Source of the DNA: Avena insularis
Taxonomy: Eukaryota > Streptophyta > Magnoliopsida > Poales > Poaceae
Direction: 5' to 3'
NCBI GenBank assembly: GCA_023614405.1
Contig: CM042687.1
Location: forward strand, 238,106,292 to 238,170,291
Length of the DNA: 64,000 bases
How positions within the stretch are numbered: the stretch's first letter is position 1; every line of letters begins with the position of its first letter. Below the pieces are notes generated by a model. That model ran no database searches. It had not been told where the DNA came from and was given only the letters and a program-made list of their open reading frames with translations. Of this stretch, positions 1-9,401 are shown piece by piece. Both the position numbers and the translations under genes were made by a program.

Positions 1-1481
1 TTAGTATCTACTTTGCTTTAGTTGTCCACACTTTGAGGTGCTTTTTACATGTTTTCTGGTACTAACCTACTAACAAGTTGCCACTGTGCCAGATACCTGT
101 TTTCTGCTGTTTTTGGTTTCAGAAAAGTTAGTAAAGAAATATTCTCGAAATTGGACGGAACAAACGACAAAGTCAATTACTTTCCGTGAGGAACAAGAAG
201 TCCAGAGGGGAGCTGGAGGGGCGAGCCAGAGGGGCCACACCCCCCAGCCTGGCTAAGGTTTGGCCACCCTGGCCACCGCCTCGGCCTCCCCCTTCGCCTA
301 TAAGAAGCCCCCGATGCAGAAATCCTGAGTACCCGATCAAATATCCACGAAACCGTCTGTAGCCGCCGCCACCATCGTCCCTAGATCGGGGGATCTGAAG
401 TTCTTCCCAGCACCCTGCCGGAGGGGAGATCATCCCAGAGGCCTTCTCTCCGGTATGATGCATGAGTAGTTCCACCTTGGACTATGGGTCCATGTAGTAG
501 CTAGATGGTTGTATGTCCTCCTTTGTGCTTTCATGTATAGATCTTGTGAGCTCCGTTCATGATCAAGATCTAATCTATTTGTAATCATGCATGTTTTGTT
601 TGCGGGGATCTGATGGATATTGAGATTATTATGTTGGTTTGATTAATGGTTTTGTCTTTATGATTCTATCATGTCTGTGTTGTTTGTGATCTTGCATGCT
701 CTCCGTTGTTAGTAGCTATCTTGGCCAATTAGTTGCTAGTGACTCCAAGAGGGGGTATTTATGCTCGATAGTGGGTTCATGCCTCTAGTTTCCAAGGAAA
801 GTGATAGAAATATCTTCGGTTGTAGATGTGCTATTGCCACTAGGGATAAAACAACGGTCTCTTTGTTCATAGAACATGTGGACTGTTTATCTTAGACACT
901 TTGCTTAAAGCAGTTGTCAGTTGCTTGCAACTTAATACTGGAGGGGGTTCGGATGATAACCTGAAGGTGGACTTTTAGTCATAGATGCAGTTGGATGGCG
1001 GTCTATGTATATTGTTGTATTGCCCAATCGAATCTCATAGGATCTTTCTGACTAGTAATTGCATTGTTATGCCTTGCTCCTCGCCAATTGCCCTGTAATT
1101 TGTTTATCCTTCATGCCATGTTGTTTATCTAAGGAGAGCACCTCTAGTGAACTATGGACCCCGGTCCAATCTTTACCATTGATACATCTTCCACTGTTAC
1201 TTGTTTACTGGCTGCAAACCATTACCTTCGACACCATACGTTTAATCCTTTGTTACAGCAAACCGGTGAGCTTGACAACCTCACTGATTCGTTGGGGCAA
1301 AGTCTTGAGTTTGTGTTGTGTAGGTCTCCGTGTTGCTAGCAACACCGGTGTGACATTTTCTTCCTCCTACTAGTTCGATAACCTCGGTTTCTTACTGAGG
1401 AAAACTTGCTGCTGTGCTGCTTCATACCTTGCTCTTGGGATTTCCAACAAAGCGTCCCACGACAAGTGTTGGGCGCCATCA
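1..1481 (+). repeat. 5' LTR of element A1 (left end off window)
   Basis: The sequence aligns by eye to the reverse-strand LTRs at 5306-6868 and 47125-48706, all containing the shared stretches tttgaggt, a dinucleotide-poor middle part, and a tail with ttcttactgagg and cttgctgctgtgctgc. The tail ends at 1481 (gcgccatca), 10 bases before the primer binding site. Identity to the 5306-6868 copy is roughly 80 percent by eye, so this is a sister subfamily and not a recent duplicate. Short ORFs within it are chance. Confidence 0.85.
299..306 (+). promoter_or_regulatory. TATA box of LTR A1
   Basis: The sequence tataagaa follows a GC-rich stretch (cgcctataagaagcccccg). The same position in the two reverse copies carries tataaaga (6497-6504) and tataaaat (48334-48341), so a TATA-type promoter at this point of the LTR is conserved in three copies. 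Transcription would start about 30 bases downstream. Confidence 0.6.
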
Positions 1482-1491
1482 AGATATTTTC

Positions 1492-1511
1492 TGGCGCCGT
1501 TGTCGGGGAGG
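1492..1511 (+). other. Primer binding site, tRNA-Asp type
   Basis: The sequence tggcgccgttgtcggggag matches the complement of the 3' end of plant tRNA-Asp with a single mismatch (t for c after gttg). It lies 10 bases after the LTR end, the spacing seen in the related element at 52657-52674. It defines the start of the internal region. Confidence 0.85.
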
Positions 1512-1708
1512 CTAAGGACGTCTTCACTAGGGGAGTCCTTCACTTCCTTTCTCTTTACTTTGTTTTTTGTTTGCTTTGTTTCTTTTGCTTGGTTTTGTTT
1601 GCCTCTTTCCAAAAAACCCAAAAAATTAGTCTAGTTTGGTTTGCTTGCTTTATTCAAAAACACAAAAAATTAGTTCCTGCTCTAGGTGCCACCTTGCTCT
1701 AGCTCACC

Positions 1709-2233
1709 ATGTTGCTCCCCAAGTTTGCCTTGAAAGATCTTACAATAGATAGTGGCTCCATAATTGGGAAATATAATATTGAAGAATTATTTAATTATGT
1801 TAGCAAGTATGAGGATATTGAGAATAAATCTATAGCAGAGATTGCTACAGCTTCTTTAGTTCATATGTTGGAGGCTAGGTTTGTTAGCCTTAACCCATTC
1901 ATACAATTTTTGTTCCTAAAACTAAAAAAAGAAAAGAATGCTGAAAAGAGAGAATTCATCCTTAAAACTTTATCAAAAGAATTTCATGATGTTGCTAGGA
2001 AAGCCAAAAAGGTCTTTGAGCGTGTCAATATGCTAGGCTCAAGTGTAGATGTTGTGGGTATTTCTGACAAAACTAAGCCTAGAGAAGAATTTAAGATACC
2101 CATACCCTTTAAGCTTGTTGGAATGCATGAAGACTTTGAAAAGAATTTTGATTGGATTGCTTCTGAAAATCTTCTTCATTTGAAAACCCTCTTTGCTCTT
2201 GGAATGCATGAATCCTTTGAAAAGAAGCTGTGA
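1709..2233 (+). CDS. 5' internal ORF (gag region) of Athila-like element, 174 aa
   Basis: An uninterrupted ORF starts at the first ATG after the primer binding site leader and is rich in Lys, Glu and Leu. Its middle (FVSLNPFIQFL ... EKREFILKTL) and later part (EEFKIPIPF, NFDWIASENLL) recall the short conserved ORF found 5' in non-autonomous Athila-like Triticeae elements. No capsid fold motif or zinc knuckle is visible, so a gag function is not shown. The last 35 residues repeat a motif: LVGMHEDFEKNFDW and later LGMHESFEKK, which suggests a short internal duplication of about 90 bases. It ends right where the LTR remnant begins. Whether it is translated is unknown. Confidence 0.6.
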   Translation: MLLPKFALKDLTIDSGSIIGKYNIEELFNYVSKYEDIENKSIAEIATASLVHMLEARFVSLNPFIQFLFLKLKKEKNAEKREFILKTLSKEFHDVARKAKKVFERVNMLGSSVDVVGISDKTKPREEFKIPIPFKLVGMHEDFEKNFDWIASENLLHLKTLFALGMHESFEKKL

Positions 2234-2235
2234 AG

Positions 2236-2329
2236 TTTCTTACTAATGGAAACTTGCTGCTGTGCTGCTTCATACCTTGCTCTTGGGGTTTCCAACGAAA
2301 CGTCCCACGACAAGTGTTGGGCGCCATCA
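2236..2329 (+). repeat. Truncated 3' LTR of A1 (last 94 bases)
   Basis: This stretch repeats the final part of the 5' LTR (compare 1390-1481), including cttgctgctgtgctgc and the terminus gcgccatca, with about eight differences. Everything upstream in the 3' LTR and the polypurine tract has been lost in one deletion that joined the gag-region ORF to this tail. Confidence 0.8.
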
Positions 2330-2615
2330 GCAGCACGTCTAATCTGGTATAGCGCCACGCCCGAATCTCTTTCGATAGATATGCTAATCGTCGCGCTAAA
2401 TTTGTAGCATAAGCCCCTCTAACAGGCGCGCTAAATTGAAACGCCTGTAAACAAGATTTTGCAATAAATATGATAGAAAATCTAAAATTAAAGAGGAAAT
2501 ATATTACATAGAACATGAAATTTTTTTACATAGACAATGGTGCAAGAAAGATATTAGAAATTAGTTCTACTATTAGAATCTACTACTACGGGGAATTACT
2601 AGAAACTATTAGAAT
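2330..2615 (-). other. AT-rich stretch downstream of the AP2-like fragment, unassigned
   Basis: Read on the minus strand this follows the stop codon of the AP2-like fragment and looks like its 3' untranslated region, with long T/A tracts and tttgcaccattg-type sequence. Further left is a more GC-balanced part (2330-2450) containing ttagcgcgcctgttagag and a similar ttagcgcgacgattag, which may be the end of a small DNA transposon. I see no terminal inverted repeat or target duplication that would prove it. Confidence 0.3.
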
Positions 2616-3105
2616 CTAGTCCGACGAAGAGACCGAGATGTAATCATCGTTGAATGAGGCCGGTGTCATGTCGGACACCGGCATCGACGAAAACGCATCC
2701 AACCAAAGGGGATCGTTGTCGGGATGGTCACCGGCCCGGCCATCTGCGCATCGATGAAGGCGTGCCTATGCGCCTTGTCCACCCGGCGCTCGAGGCGGTT
2801 CTAGTGCTTCGCCGCCCTCACTGTCGTCTTGGTCGCGGCCTGCTCGGCATCGTGCTTGCGCTGCGCTGCGACGTCTTTAGAAAAACGCGCACGCCACTCC
2901 AGTCGCAGGTGCTCATTTCACTCAAAGATGAGCAGGCGGCGCTCCTCCTCCGTCATGAGGTCAGGCGGCGGCACGAGCGCCTCAGCCTGCTCGCGCGTCC
3001 ACACGTCATGGAAGTTTATCGACGAGTGCAGGCGCCCAAGCCGCTATGCCACCGCGTCATAGGCGCGCGGCCTCGTGCGTGGTGTCGAAGGTGCCTTGGG
3101 ATTTT
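2616..3105 (-). pseudogene. AP2/ERF-like domain gene fragment, broken
   Basis: The minus strand encodes the second half of an AP2/ERF-like DNA-binding domain: GTFDTTHEAAR, then after a frameshift AYDAVAWRLGR followed by NFHDVWTREQAEAL. A charged tail follows (MTEEERRLLIFE, RFSKDVAAQRKHDAEQAA) and the protein ends in a Ser/Asp-rich DDYISVSSSD before a stop at 2616-2618. The Trp of the AYDxAAWRLxG helix is kept. At least two in-frame stops and one frameshift break it, and the first half of the domain is absent, replaced at about 3105 by retrotransposon sequence. Such transposon-associated AP2-like genes are abundant in Triticeae genomes (from memory). Function is lost here. Confidence 0.65.
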
Positions 3106-3628
3106 TATTGATAAAGAAGGGTATGCCTTGGGCATCCCCAAGCTTTGACGCTTGTACCTCTTGAATATTTCTTGGGGTGACACAGGGTGGCATCCTCAAG
3201 CTTGAGCTTTTGTTCATTCTTCATCTCATTACATCATTCTTACTTTACACCTGCAAATTTTCCTTCATATAAAACTTCACACAATCTTCATTAGCAACAT
3301 TAGTGTATTCAAAAGATAATAGACGTTTGGATTTAGCTTTAGAACATCAAAACTTTCACTAAAAACACAAGCTACTATAGCAATTCTCTCAAAAATCTCA
3401 ATTTCCCCCAAAAAACCCAAAAAGGAATCAATAAGAAGCAAATGCAAATAATGGCAGAAATCTGTCAAAACAGGCTAGCAGGTAGAAACCAATTTTTTTG
3501 AAGACCTTCTGTTGCTCAATTAAAAAAGTGTTGAACTAACGAAAGTTAGATAACATACTGTGGGATTTATTTATAAAATATTATCTCAATCCGACTTGCA
3601 TAGATTTTACACGAATTTTTATGGTGGA
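3106..3628 (-). other. 3' noncoding part of element A2
   Basis: No credible ORF. The minus strand carries aagcttggggatgccc twice in degenerate form (about 3120-3210) followed by AT-rich sequence with T-tracts. It is recognisable as the region between the env-like remnant and the 3' LTR of Athila-like grass elements. The left end abuts the AP2-like fragment. Confidence 0.5.
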
Positions 3629-4117
3629 TCACAAAAATCTGTTTCGGGACAGCAACTCCCCAAATCTTACTTCCCTCTCATTAGAGGTTATTCTTGGCAC
3701 AAAAAGCAAAAAGAATAAGAATAGGTTATTACAAAGGTAATAACTTCTAATACTCAAAGAAACTTTTGTGTTATCTCCCAATAAGTACTTTTTTAACGCC
3801 TTTAAGTTAGGCATAGAAAGATGCTCACATAAGAAATATGAATTGAAGTAAAAGAGAGTATCAAGAAGCAAATTCAAAACACATTTAAGTCTAATCCACT
3901 TACTATGCATAGGAATCTTGTAAGAAAATAAATCAAAGAAGCACATAGTAACAATAATGGGTAGATAAAACAAGAGCAACTTCAAAACTTTTAGCACATA
4001 GAGAGGTGTTTTAGTACCATGAAAACTTCTACAACCATATTTTCCTCTCATAATAATTTTTAGTAGCCTCATGAATAAACTAAACAATATAACTATCACA
4101 TAAAGTATGCTTTTCAT
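3629..4117 (-). pseudogene. Degenerate hydrophobic ORF of A2 internal region
   Basis: The 162-residue reading frame is Phe/Leu-rich (LKLLLFYLPIIVTMCFFDLF) and ends in a part containing LKALKKYLLGDNTK, which matches the conserved 'cttcttgggaggtaaccc'-type block near the 3' end of Athila-like elements. The hydrophobic composition reflects AT-rich DNA, and I do not claim a membrane protein. No start codon context or domain supports real translation. Confidence 0.35.
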
Positions 4118-4120
4118 GAT

Positions 4121-4573
4121 CTACAAACACATAATTTTTATCAAGCTCAAAAATAGTGGGATTAAAACCTTCAAACCACTTTTAACAATTTTATAACAAG
4201 AAGACTGATTATTTAATATAGGACCATCATCTAGAGCCTTATCATAAACATTTTCTAAGCAAAACTCTTTAGTACCATGCATTTCGAAGTTAGGCACAAA
4301 TATAGGATTATCATAGATAACATGAGCATAACTATTATCACAAGTTTTACCCATAGCAGATATTTCAAAAGAATCCATAGGAACATAACATTCATCCTCC
4401 TTTGGTAAGCAAGGGGGATAATCAAATAATGTAAGGGATAAATAGTTACTCTCATTAGAAGGTAGGCATGGGTAGATAATCCATTCTTCCTCCTTTTGTT
4501 CATCACTCTCCTCCTCCTTTTCATCTAATGAGCTTCCAATTTCAGCAATTTTTTCTTCCATAGGCTCCTGCAA
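4121..4573 (-). pseudogene. Acidic ORF block of A2, function unknown
   Basis: A 150-residue frame has an acidic N-terminal part (EEKIAEIGSSLDEKEEESDEQKEEE) and a Tyr/Pro/Asp-rich remainder with Cys residues (PCLPSNESN, YPPCLPKEDECYVPMDSFE). Similar blocks occur in the internal region of non-autonomous Athila-like elements, but I know of no function. It lies between two other frames of the same internal region with frameshifts separating them, so the original ORF was probably longer. Confidence 0.4.
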
Positions 4574-4600
4574 GGCATTAGTCTCTTCCGTTTGTGGAAA

Positions 4601-5098
4601 TCATGTATTAAAATATTCAAGAATATAGCCATTTTCTTCCTTGTAATTATCAAAGCAAAATTTAAGTATATTATAAACTTCATATTCATAAGGTGAATCA
4701 TCAATATTTTCAAGCAAACTAGCAAGTTCAAAAGCACCCTTGAAAGCAATAAATTCTTCAATTTGTTCCACATCATAAAAGTCATAATTTCCTTTAACAT
4801 AAGAACATATGGTAACATTATCATTATACTCACATTGAAAAGGTAGGTGTTTATACCTCCTACAGCAACAATATTTATCAAAGCAATAAGTAATATTATA
4901 AGTAGAGCACACCACTCTAGCAATAGTATTCAATTTATCAATTTGTTCCCATAAGTGTTTCCCTTTTTGTGACAAACGATGTTCCTTATAATAACACTCT
5001 TGTTCTTCCGTGAACCCACCTTGCCAATAAGAACTAGTTTCAAAGAAACCATTCATTGATAGAAAGCATGACAAAGCAAGGCAATAACAGACCGGCAA
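4601..5098 (-). pseudogene. Cys-rich ORF block of A2, first after the primer binding site
   Basis: A 165-residue frame begins about 200 bases after the LTR. It contains ECYYKEHRLSQKGKHLWEQ, a Cys-rich middle (YCFDKYCCCRRYKHLPFQC) and an acidic later part (ENIDDSPYEYEVYNILKFCFD). It appears to continue in another frame into the 4121-4573 block. It is not a capsid or zinc-knuckle protein by any motif I can see. Its position corresponds to where gag should lie, so this family seems to have replaced coding capacity with this unknown ORF. Confidence 0.4.
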
Positions 5099-5279
5099 CT
5101 AGAGCAGGAACTAATTTTTTTTGTGTTTTTGATAAGAGAAAGCAAACCAAACTAAACTATTTTTTTTGGAGTTTTTGATAAAAAGAGGCAAACAAAACCA
5201 AGCAAAAGAAACTAAGAAAAACAAAAACAAAGTAAATATAAAGGTTGTGGAGGACTCCCCCTTGTGAAGTCGTCCTTAG

Positions 5280-5294
5280 CCTCCAGCAACAAAG
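5280..5294 (-). other. Degenerate primer binding site of A2
   Basis: Minus-strand ctttgttgctggagg sits at the place and spacing of the tRNA-Asp primer site seen in A1 (ctggcgccgttgtcgg), but several positions have changed, so priming would be weak. It is followed by the same ctaaggacg leader as A1. Confidence 0.55.
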
Positions 5295-5305
5295 GAAAAA
5301 GTCTT

Positions 5306-6868
5306 TGATGCGCGCCAGATCATCAGAGAGCTTCGTTGGGAGACCCCAAGAGGAAGGTGTGATGAGCACATCAGCAAGTTTTCCCTCAGTAAGAAACCAA
5401 GGTTATCGAACCAGTAGGAGGAAGGAAACGACTCAAAGGTGTTGCTAGCAACTTAGAAACCTGCACAACACAAACTCAAGACTTTGCCCCAATGAACATT
5501 GAGGTTGTCAATCTCACCGGTTTGCTGAAAACAAAGGGTTAACTATATGGTGTGGAAGGTAATAGTGGTTTGCAGAAAGTAAACAGGAACAATGGAAGAT
5601 GTATTAATGGTAAAGATTGGACTGGGGTCCATAGTTCACTAGAGGTGTTCTCCTTAAGATAAACAAACATGGCATGCTGGGTAAACAAATTACAGCAGGG
5701 CAATTGACAGGACTGAGCAAGTCATAACAATGCAATACTAGACATTCATGATCCTATGAGATTCGTTTGGGCAATACAACAAGATACATAGACCTCCATC
5801 CAACTGCATCTATGACTAGTAATCCACCTTCAGGTTATCATCTGAACCCCCTCCAGTATTAAGTTGCAAGCAATGGATAATCGCTAAGCAAAGTGTAAGG
5901 TAAACAATCCATTTGTTCCATGAACAAGAGACCGTTGTTTTCTCCCTAGTGGCAACAACACATCTACAACCTTAGAGATTTCACACTTCCTTAGATTAAA
6001 TAGAGGCATGAACCCACTATCGAGCATAAATACCCCCTCTTGGAGTCACTAGCATCTACTTGGCCAAGATAGCTACTAGAAACGGAGAGCATGCAAGATC
6101 ACAAACAACACATACATGATAGAATCAATAAGACAAAACCATTCATCAATCTGACATAGTAATCTCAATATCCATCGGATCCCCGCAAACACAACATGCA
6201 TGATTACAAATAGATGATCTTGATCATGAACGGAGCTCACAAGATCTAAACATGGTAGCACAAAGTAGGAGATACAACCATCTAGATACTACATGGACCC
6301 ATAGTCCAAGGTGGAACTACTCACACTTCATAACGAAGGCTGGCATGATGAAGAAGAAGGCCTCCGCGATGATCTCCCCTCCAGTAGGGTGCCAGGAAGA
6401 GCTTCAGATCCCCCTGATCTAGGGACGATGGTGGTGGCGGCTATAGACGGTTTCGTGGAATATTGATCGGATACTTAGAGTTTTGGTATCGGGGGGTCTT
6501 TATAGGCGAAGAGGCGAGGCAGGGGCAGCCAGGGCAGCCGCACCCCTCAGGCGCGGGCTAGGGTTAGCCGCGCGACCAGGGGTTGTGGCCCCCTGGTGGC
6601 TCCCCTCCGTGTCATACTCTGGCAACGTGTTCCCCACGGTAAAATATTGACTTTGGCTTTTGTCCCATCCAATTCCGAGAATATTGATTTTCTGCCTTAT
6701 CTGGAACCAAAAACAGAAGAAAACAGGAAACTGGCACTGTGGCATCTTGTTAATAGGTTAGTCCAGAAAAACATATAAAAACACCTCAAAGTGTAGACAA
6801 AGCAAAGAAAAGTAGATACTAAACAAGCATGGAACATCAAAAATTATAGATGCGTTTTCAATGTATCA
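5306..6868 (-). repeat. LTR of A2, minus orientation, 1563 bp
   Basis: The plus-strand ends are tgatgcgcg at 5306 and gtatca at 6868, giving a TG...CA LTR on the minus strand that begins tgatacattg. It aligns along its length to the LTRs at 1-1481 and 47125-48706. A TATA box is at 6497-6504. It faces the A1 LTR, forming a long imperfect inverted pair with about 3.8 kb between them. Confidence 0.85.
6497..6504 (-). promoter_or_regulatory. TATA box of LTR A2
   Basis: Minus-strand tataaaga lies at the same LTR position as the TATA boxes of A1 (299-306) and the solo LTR (48334-48341). Confidence 0.55.
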
Positions 6869-7250
6869 ACCGGCAACGCCGGAACCCCTGCCGGTTTCGC
6901 AGTAACCCCTTTTTGACTCATTTTCCAAGGCGATTTTCTTTCTCTCCTTGAATGGGTGTGTGGCTGAGAATTATGAGATGTGTATTTGGTATGGAACATC
7001 CCCAAAGAGTGCATCGATATCACCCCTCTTAATAGTGTGGTGTTTCCTATTCGACTCAAAACTAAACAAGAGAGAATAAGGAATAAATACACTGACTCTT
7101 CATATAGAAACGAATGGGGGGTCACACACCGCATTTCATCATCAACTGCGGACTATCACCTATAGAAAAGCTAGTAGAAACATTAGTCCGATCTCTAGCT
7201 CCGATGTCATAGTTAACCAAATACTTGATAAGGGCTATTTGCCCTTTTAA
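6869..7250 (-). repeat. Putative start of copia 3' LTR, cut by A2
   Basis: A purine tract on the minus strand (plus 7252-7265, ctcctcctttttgg) is followed by taaaagggcaaatagccc, which looks like the start of a SIRE/Maximus LTR with its TG damaged. The region has no ORF and ends at the A2 insertion point. The assignment depends on the purine tract and position, as no second LTR is in view. Confidence 0.4.
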
Positions 7251-7574
7251 TCTCCTCCTTTTTGGTTAATTATAACAAACCGAGCTAGAGTCATACAAAG
7301 ATATTATGATAAGATTAGTTACACGAATATTTAGCACACAATAGTAGAGATAGCAAGCATATAAGCATAGGAATTGTAGGTATAATAAAGGTACTGCAAA
7401 CTTCTCCAGACACACACACAAATAGTTTGATAAAGAAAATAAGAGCACAAGCCCATAAGAGGCAAACGAACAAAGAGGGGCTTGTGCATGAGGCAAATAT
7501 AATAGAAGCGACTCTACTCTCTCTCCTCCTTTGGCATCGATACCAAAAAGGAAAGAAGGAGTAGAGGAAACGAT
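7251..7574 (-). other. Spacer between env-like gene and copia 3' LTR, with polypurine tract
   Basis: No ORF. It is AT-rich, with short tgtgtgtg runs and a polypurine tract (ccaaaaaggaggag on the minus strand, plus 7252-7265) that would prime plus-strand DNA synthesis. Confidence 0.5.
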
Positions 7575-9171
7575 CTAGCCGGCAAAATTATCCTCATCGT
7601 CATCATCATCGGCTTCGTCCTCCTCCTCCTCTTCGTCTGCGTCCTCATCATCATCTTCGTCGTCCTTGTCCTCGTCCACATCATCATTCCCATAGGGGTA
7701 GCTTGACGCGGGGAGGAAATGGAAGTGGCAAACCCAGGGAACATAGACGGATCAAAGCCTCGAAACATGTCCTCATCCAGCGGCAGCTTCTCGAAGTTCA
7801 CATAGGGGACATGAGTCAAACCATTGCCCAAGTCTGTCACTGGGCGACCACGCTCTGCCAAGAACGCATTGTGTTGCCTCCTATTCTCTTCACTGAGCTC
7901 CAAACTGCGATGGGCAACATCATATGAAGAGCGACACATATCCCAGAGGATGTTGAAGAACCTGGCAAGCCCTTTATTGCGGGGAAGAGCATGGGGAAGG
8001 TCACGACGGGAGCGAGAACCAGCCAGGAGAGGATCATTGGAAAGCTTGGTATGATGCTCTGACAGCCTCATCTGAGGGAGATCCACAAGAGAGCCCCGAA
8101 GCGGTAAGGTGAAGAGCTCCATCTCCTCATGCGGACCTCTAGGGAGAGCTGAAGCGGGGACGACGGCCTCAATCAACCGCTAAACATACTGACAATAGTT
8201 GGGAGTCATGCGCTTTTTGACGGAGCGCTGAATCTCACAGAAGATAAAGTCACATCCATTGATCTTCTGTAGACGACGAGGGTCACAGTAGTACAATAGA
8301 TTCTTGTGGTGACCACAAACATCAACAACATCACCAGCCTTGCTCACAAGATTGTAGCAAAAGAACCGAGCAAGGGCCATATAATAGTAATACATGCCTG
8401 ACAGACTTGGAGGTGCATGGCTGGGCTCACTAGGGTAGCACTAAAGAATGCGGTTATCGCCGAAAGCCTTCTCGGAGTGAATGCGAAAACCAGAGACTTG
8501 CTCAGGAGGGTAGCCCAAGGCCTGATAGAGATCAGCAAAGGAAGCCGAGTATGGCTTGATGCCGGTCATCCAATTGACGGTGCGGGCTTCATCGGTGTGG
8601 AGTAAGAAGTGGAGAAGAACTGACGGATGATATCAGGCATGAGCTTAATGTTGATGGTGGCAAGGTCATAGATATCCATCTGCTTCAAAGCCACATCAAT
8701 ATGCTCAAAATATGTAGAGAGGTAGTGTGCATAGTGATCCTCATTGAGATACCTTGGAGGGACAAAGAAAGCCTCATGCGAGTGGGCTCGTTATAGAAAT
8801 CTTCCCAAAGGCATTTCTGAGTGTCACTCCAGAAGAGCTAGTCAGCAGCCTGATAAGTACGGTCATGGAAGCGATATTGATTCTGTCTTCTGAGATCCCT
8901 CCATTCATTTACTGAGATTTCCTTAGCTCTGTTGTAGTTGGGGGAACTTCTTCTTCGGTAGGGCCAAGATTGGACTTGCCCTTGGCTACCGACCGGCCAA
9001 CAGAGGCTTTATTCTTGGAAACCTTCTGACCACTACTTGAACCAGAACCACCTGCGACAACTGCTGCTTGTTGACGCTTAGTAAGGCGAGGAACGGGAGA
9101 AGGAGGAGCCTGACGCATAGTAAGCTTTCTCTTTTTGCCGGCATCTTGATCAAAATTGCCATGGTTAGACG
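7575..9171 (-). pseudogene. env-like gene of SIRE/Maximus copia, exon 2, broken
   Basis: The minus strand encodes a basic, Ser/Gly-rich N-terminal part (KKRKLTMRQAPPSP, GGSGSSSGQK). A conserved central domain follows (YLNEDHYAHYLSTYFEHI, VNWMTGIKPYSASFADLYQ, RRLQKINGCDFIFCEIQRS), and then a long helical part (RFFNILWDMCRSSYDVAH, LELSEENRRQHNAFL). The end is a run of Asp/Glu (about 35 acidic residues, 7580-7690) that closes in FAG and a stop at 7575-7577. At least three frameshifts and several stops interrupt it, for example after MTPNYCQYV near 8180 and near 7700. No signal peptide or membrane segment is evident, so envelope function is doubtful for the family. Exon 1 and an intron lie upstream. 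Confidence 0.65.
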
Positions 9172-9401
9172 CTACACAAGGATCACACAAAAACGAAGGG
9201 CAAAGACAAGCAAATGAGTGTATATGCCGTAGACGAACTCACAAGAAACTCAAAATTATGTTTGGGCAAGCGCATGGACATAAAAATTTAATGGACACGA
9301 GTTTTGGTGCCAGGTCCGACGGCGCCGGCCCTGCCGCTGTAAAAACCGGGAACGGTTCCAGCAAACCGGAATCTCAACCGGAATTTACGACGAGAGGTCC
9401 G

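Larger units (their letters stand above)
1..2329 (+). mobile_element. Athila-like Ty3/gypsy element A1, forward, cut by window start, 3' LTR mostly deleted
   Basis: Order on the plus strand is a 5' LTR (1-1481), a tRNA-Asp-type primer binding site, one gag-region ORF, and then only the last 94 bases of a 3' LTR (2236-2329). The two LTR tails share the same terminus ending gcgccatca, which fixes both right ends. Only about 750 bases of internal region remain and there is no pol, so the copy is non-autonomous and deleted. The left TSD lies outside the window, so the insertion target cannot be proven. Comparison with the reverse copy at 5306-6868 suggests about 48 bases of the LTR are missing to the left. 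It resembles the Sabrina/WHAM group of Triticeae elements from memory. Confidence 0.8.
3106..6868 (-). mobile_element. Athila-like Ty3/gypsy element A2, reverse, 5' part only
   Basis: On the minus strand the order is 5' LTR (6868 down to 5306), a degenerate primer binding site (about 5294-5280), three ORF blocks, and a 3' noncoding stretch with the phrase aagcttggggatgccc (near 3150-3120) that is typical of the 3' region of non-autonomous Athila-like elements. There is no gag, protease, reverse transcriptase or integrase. The 3' LTR is not in the window. Either the copy is truncated at about 3106, or it continues through the AP2-like fragment and was interrupted by A1. It sits in the putative 3' LTR of the copia host; the flank is accgg (6869-6873). 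Confidence 0.7.

Noticed and set aside
1..6868. Reading A1 and A2 LTRs as the two ends of one element
   Set aside because: They face each other, differ by about 20 percent, and each has its own primer site and leader, so they belong to two elements.
7514..7690. Met/Arg/Thr-rich tail in one frame of the env-like gene
   Set aside because: It is the shadow of the true Asp/Glu-rich tail in the adjacent frame after a frameshift near 7700.
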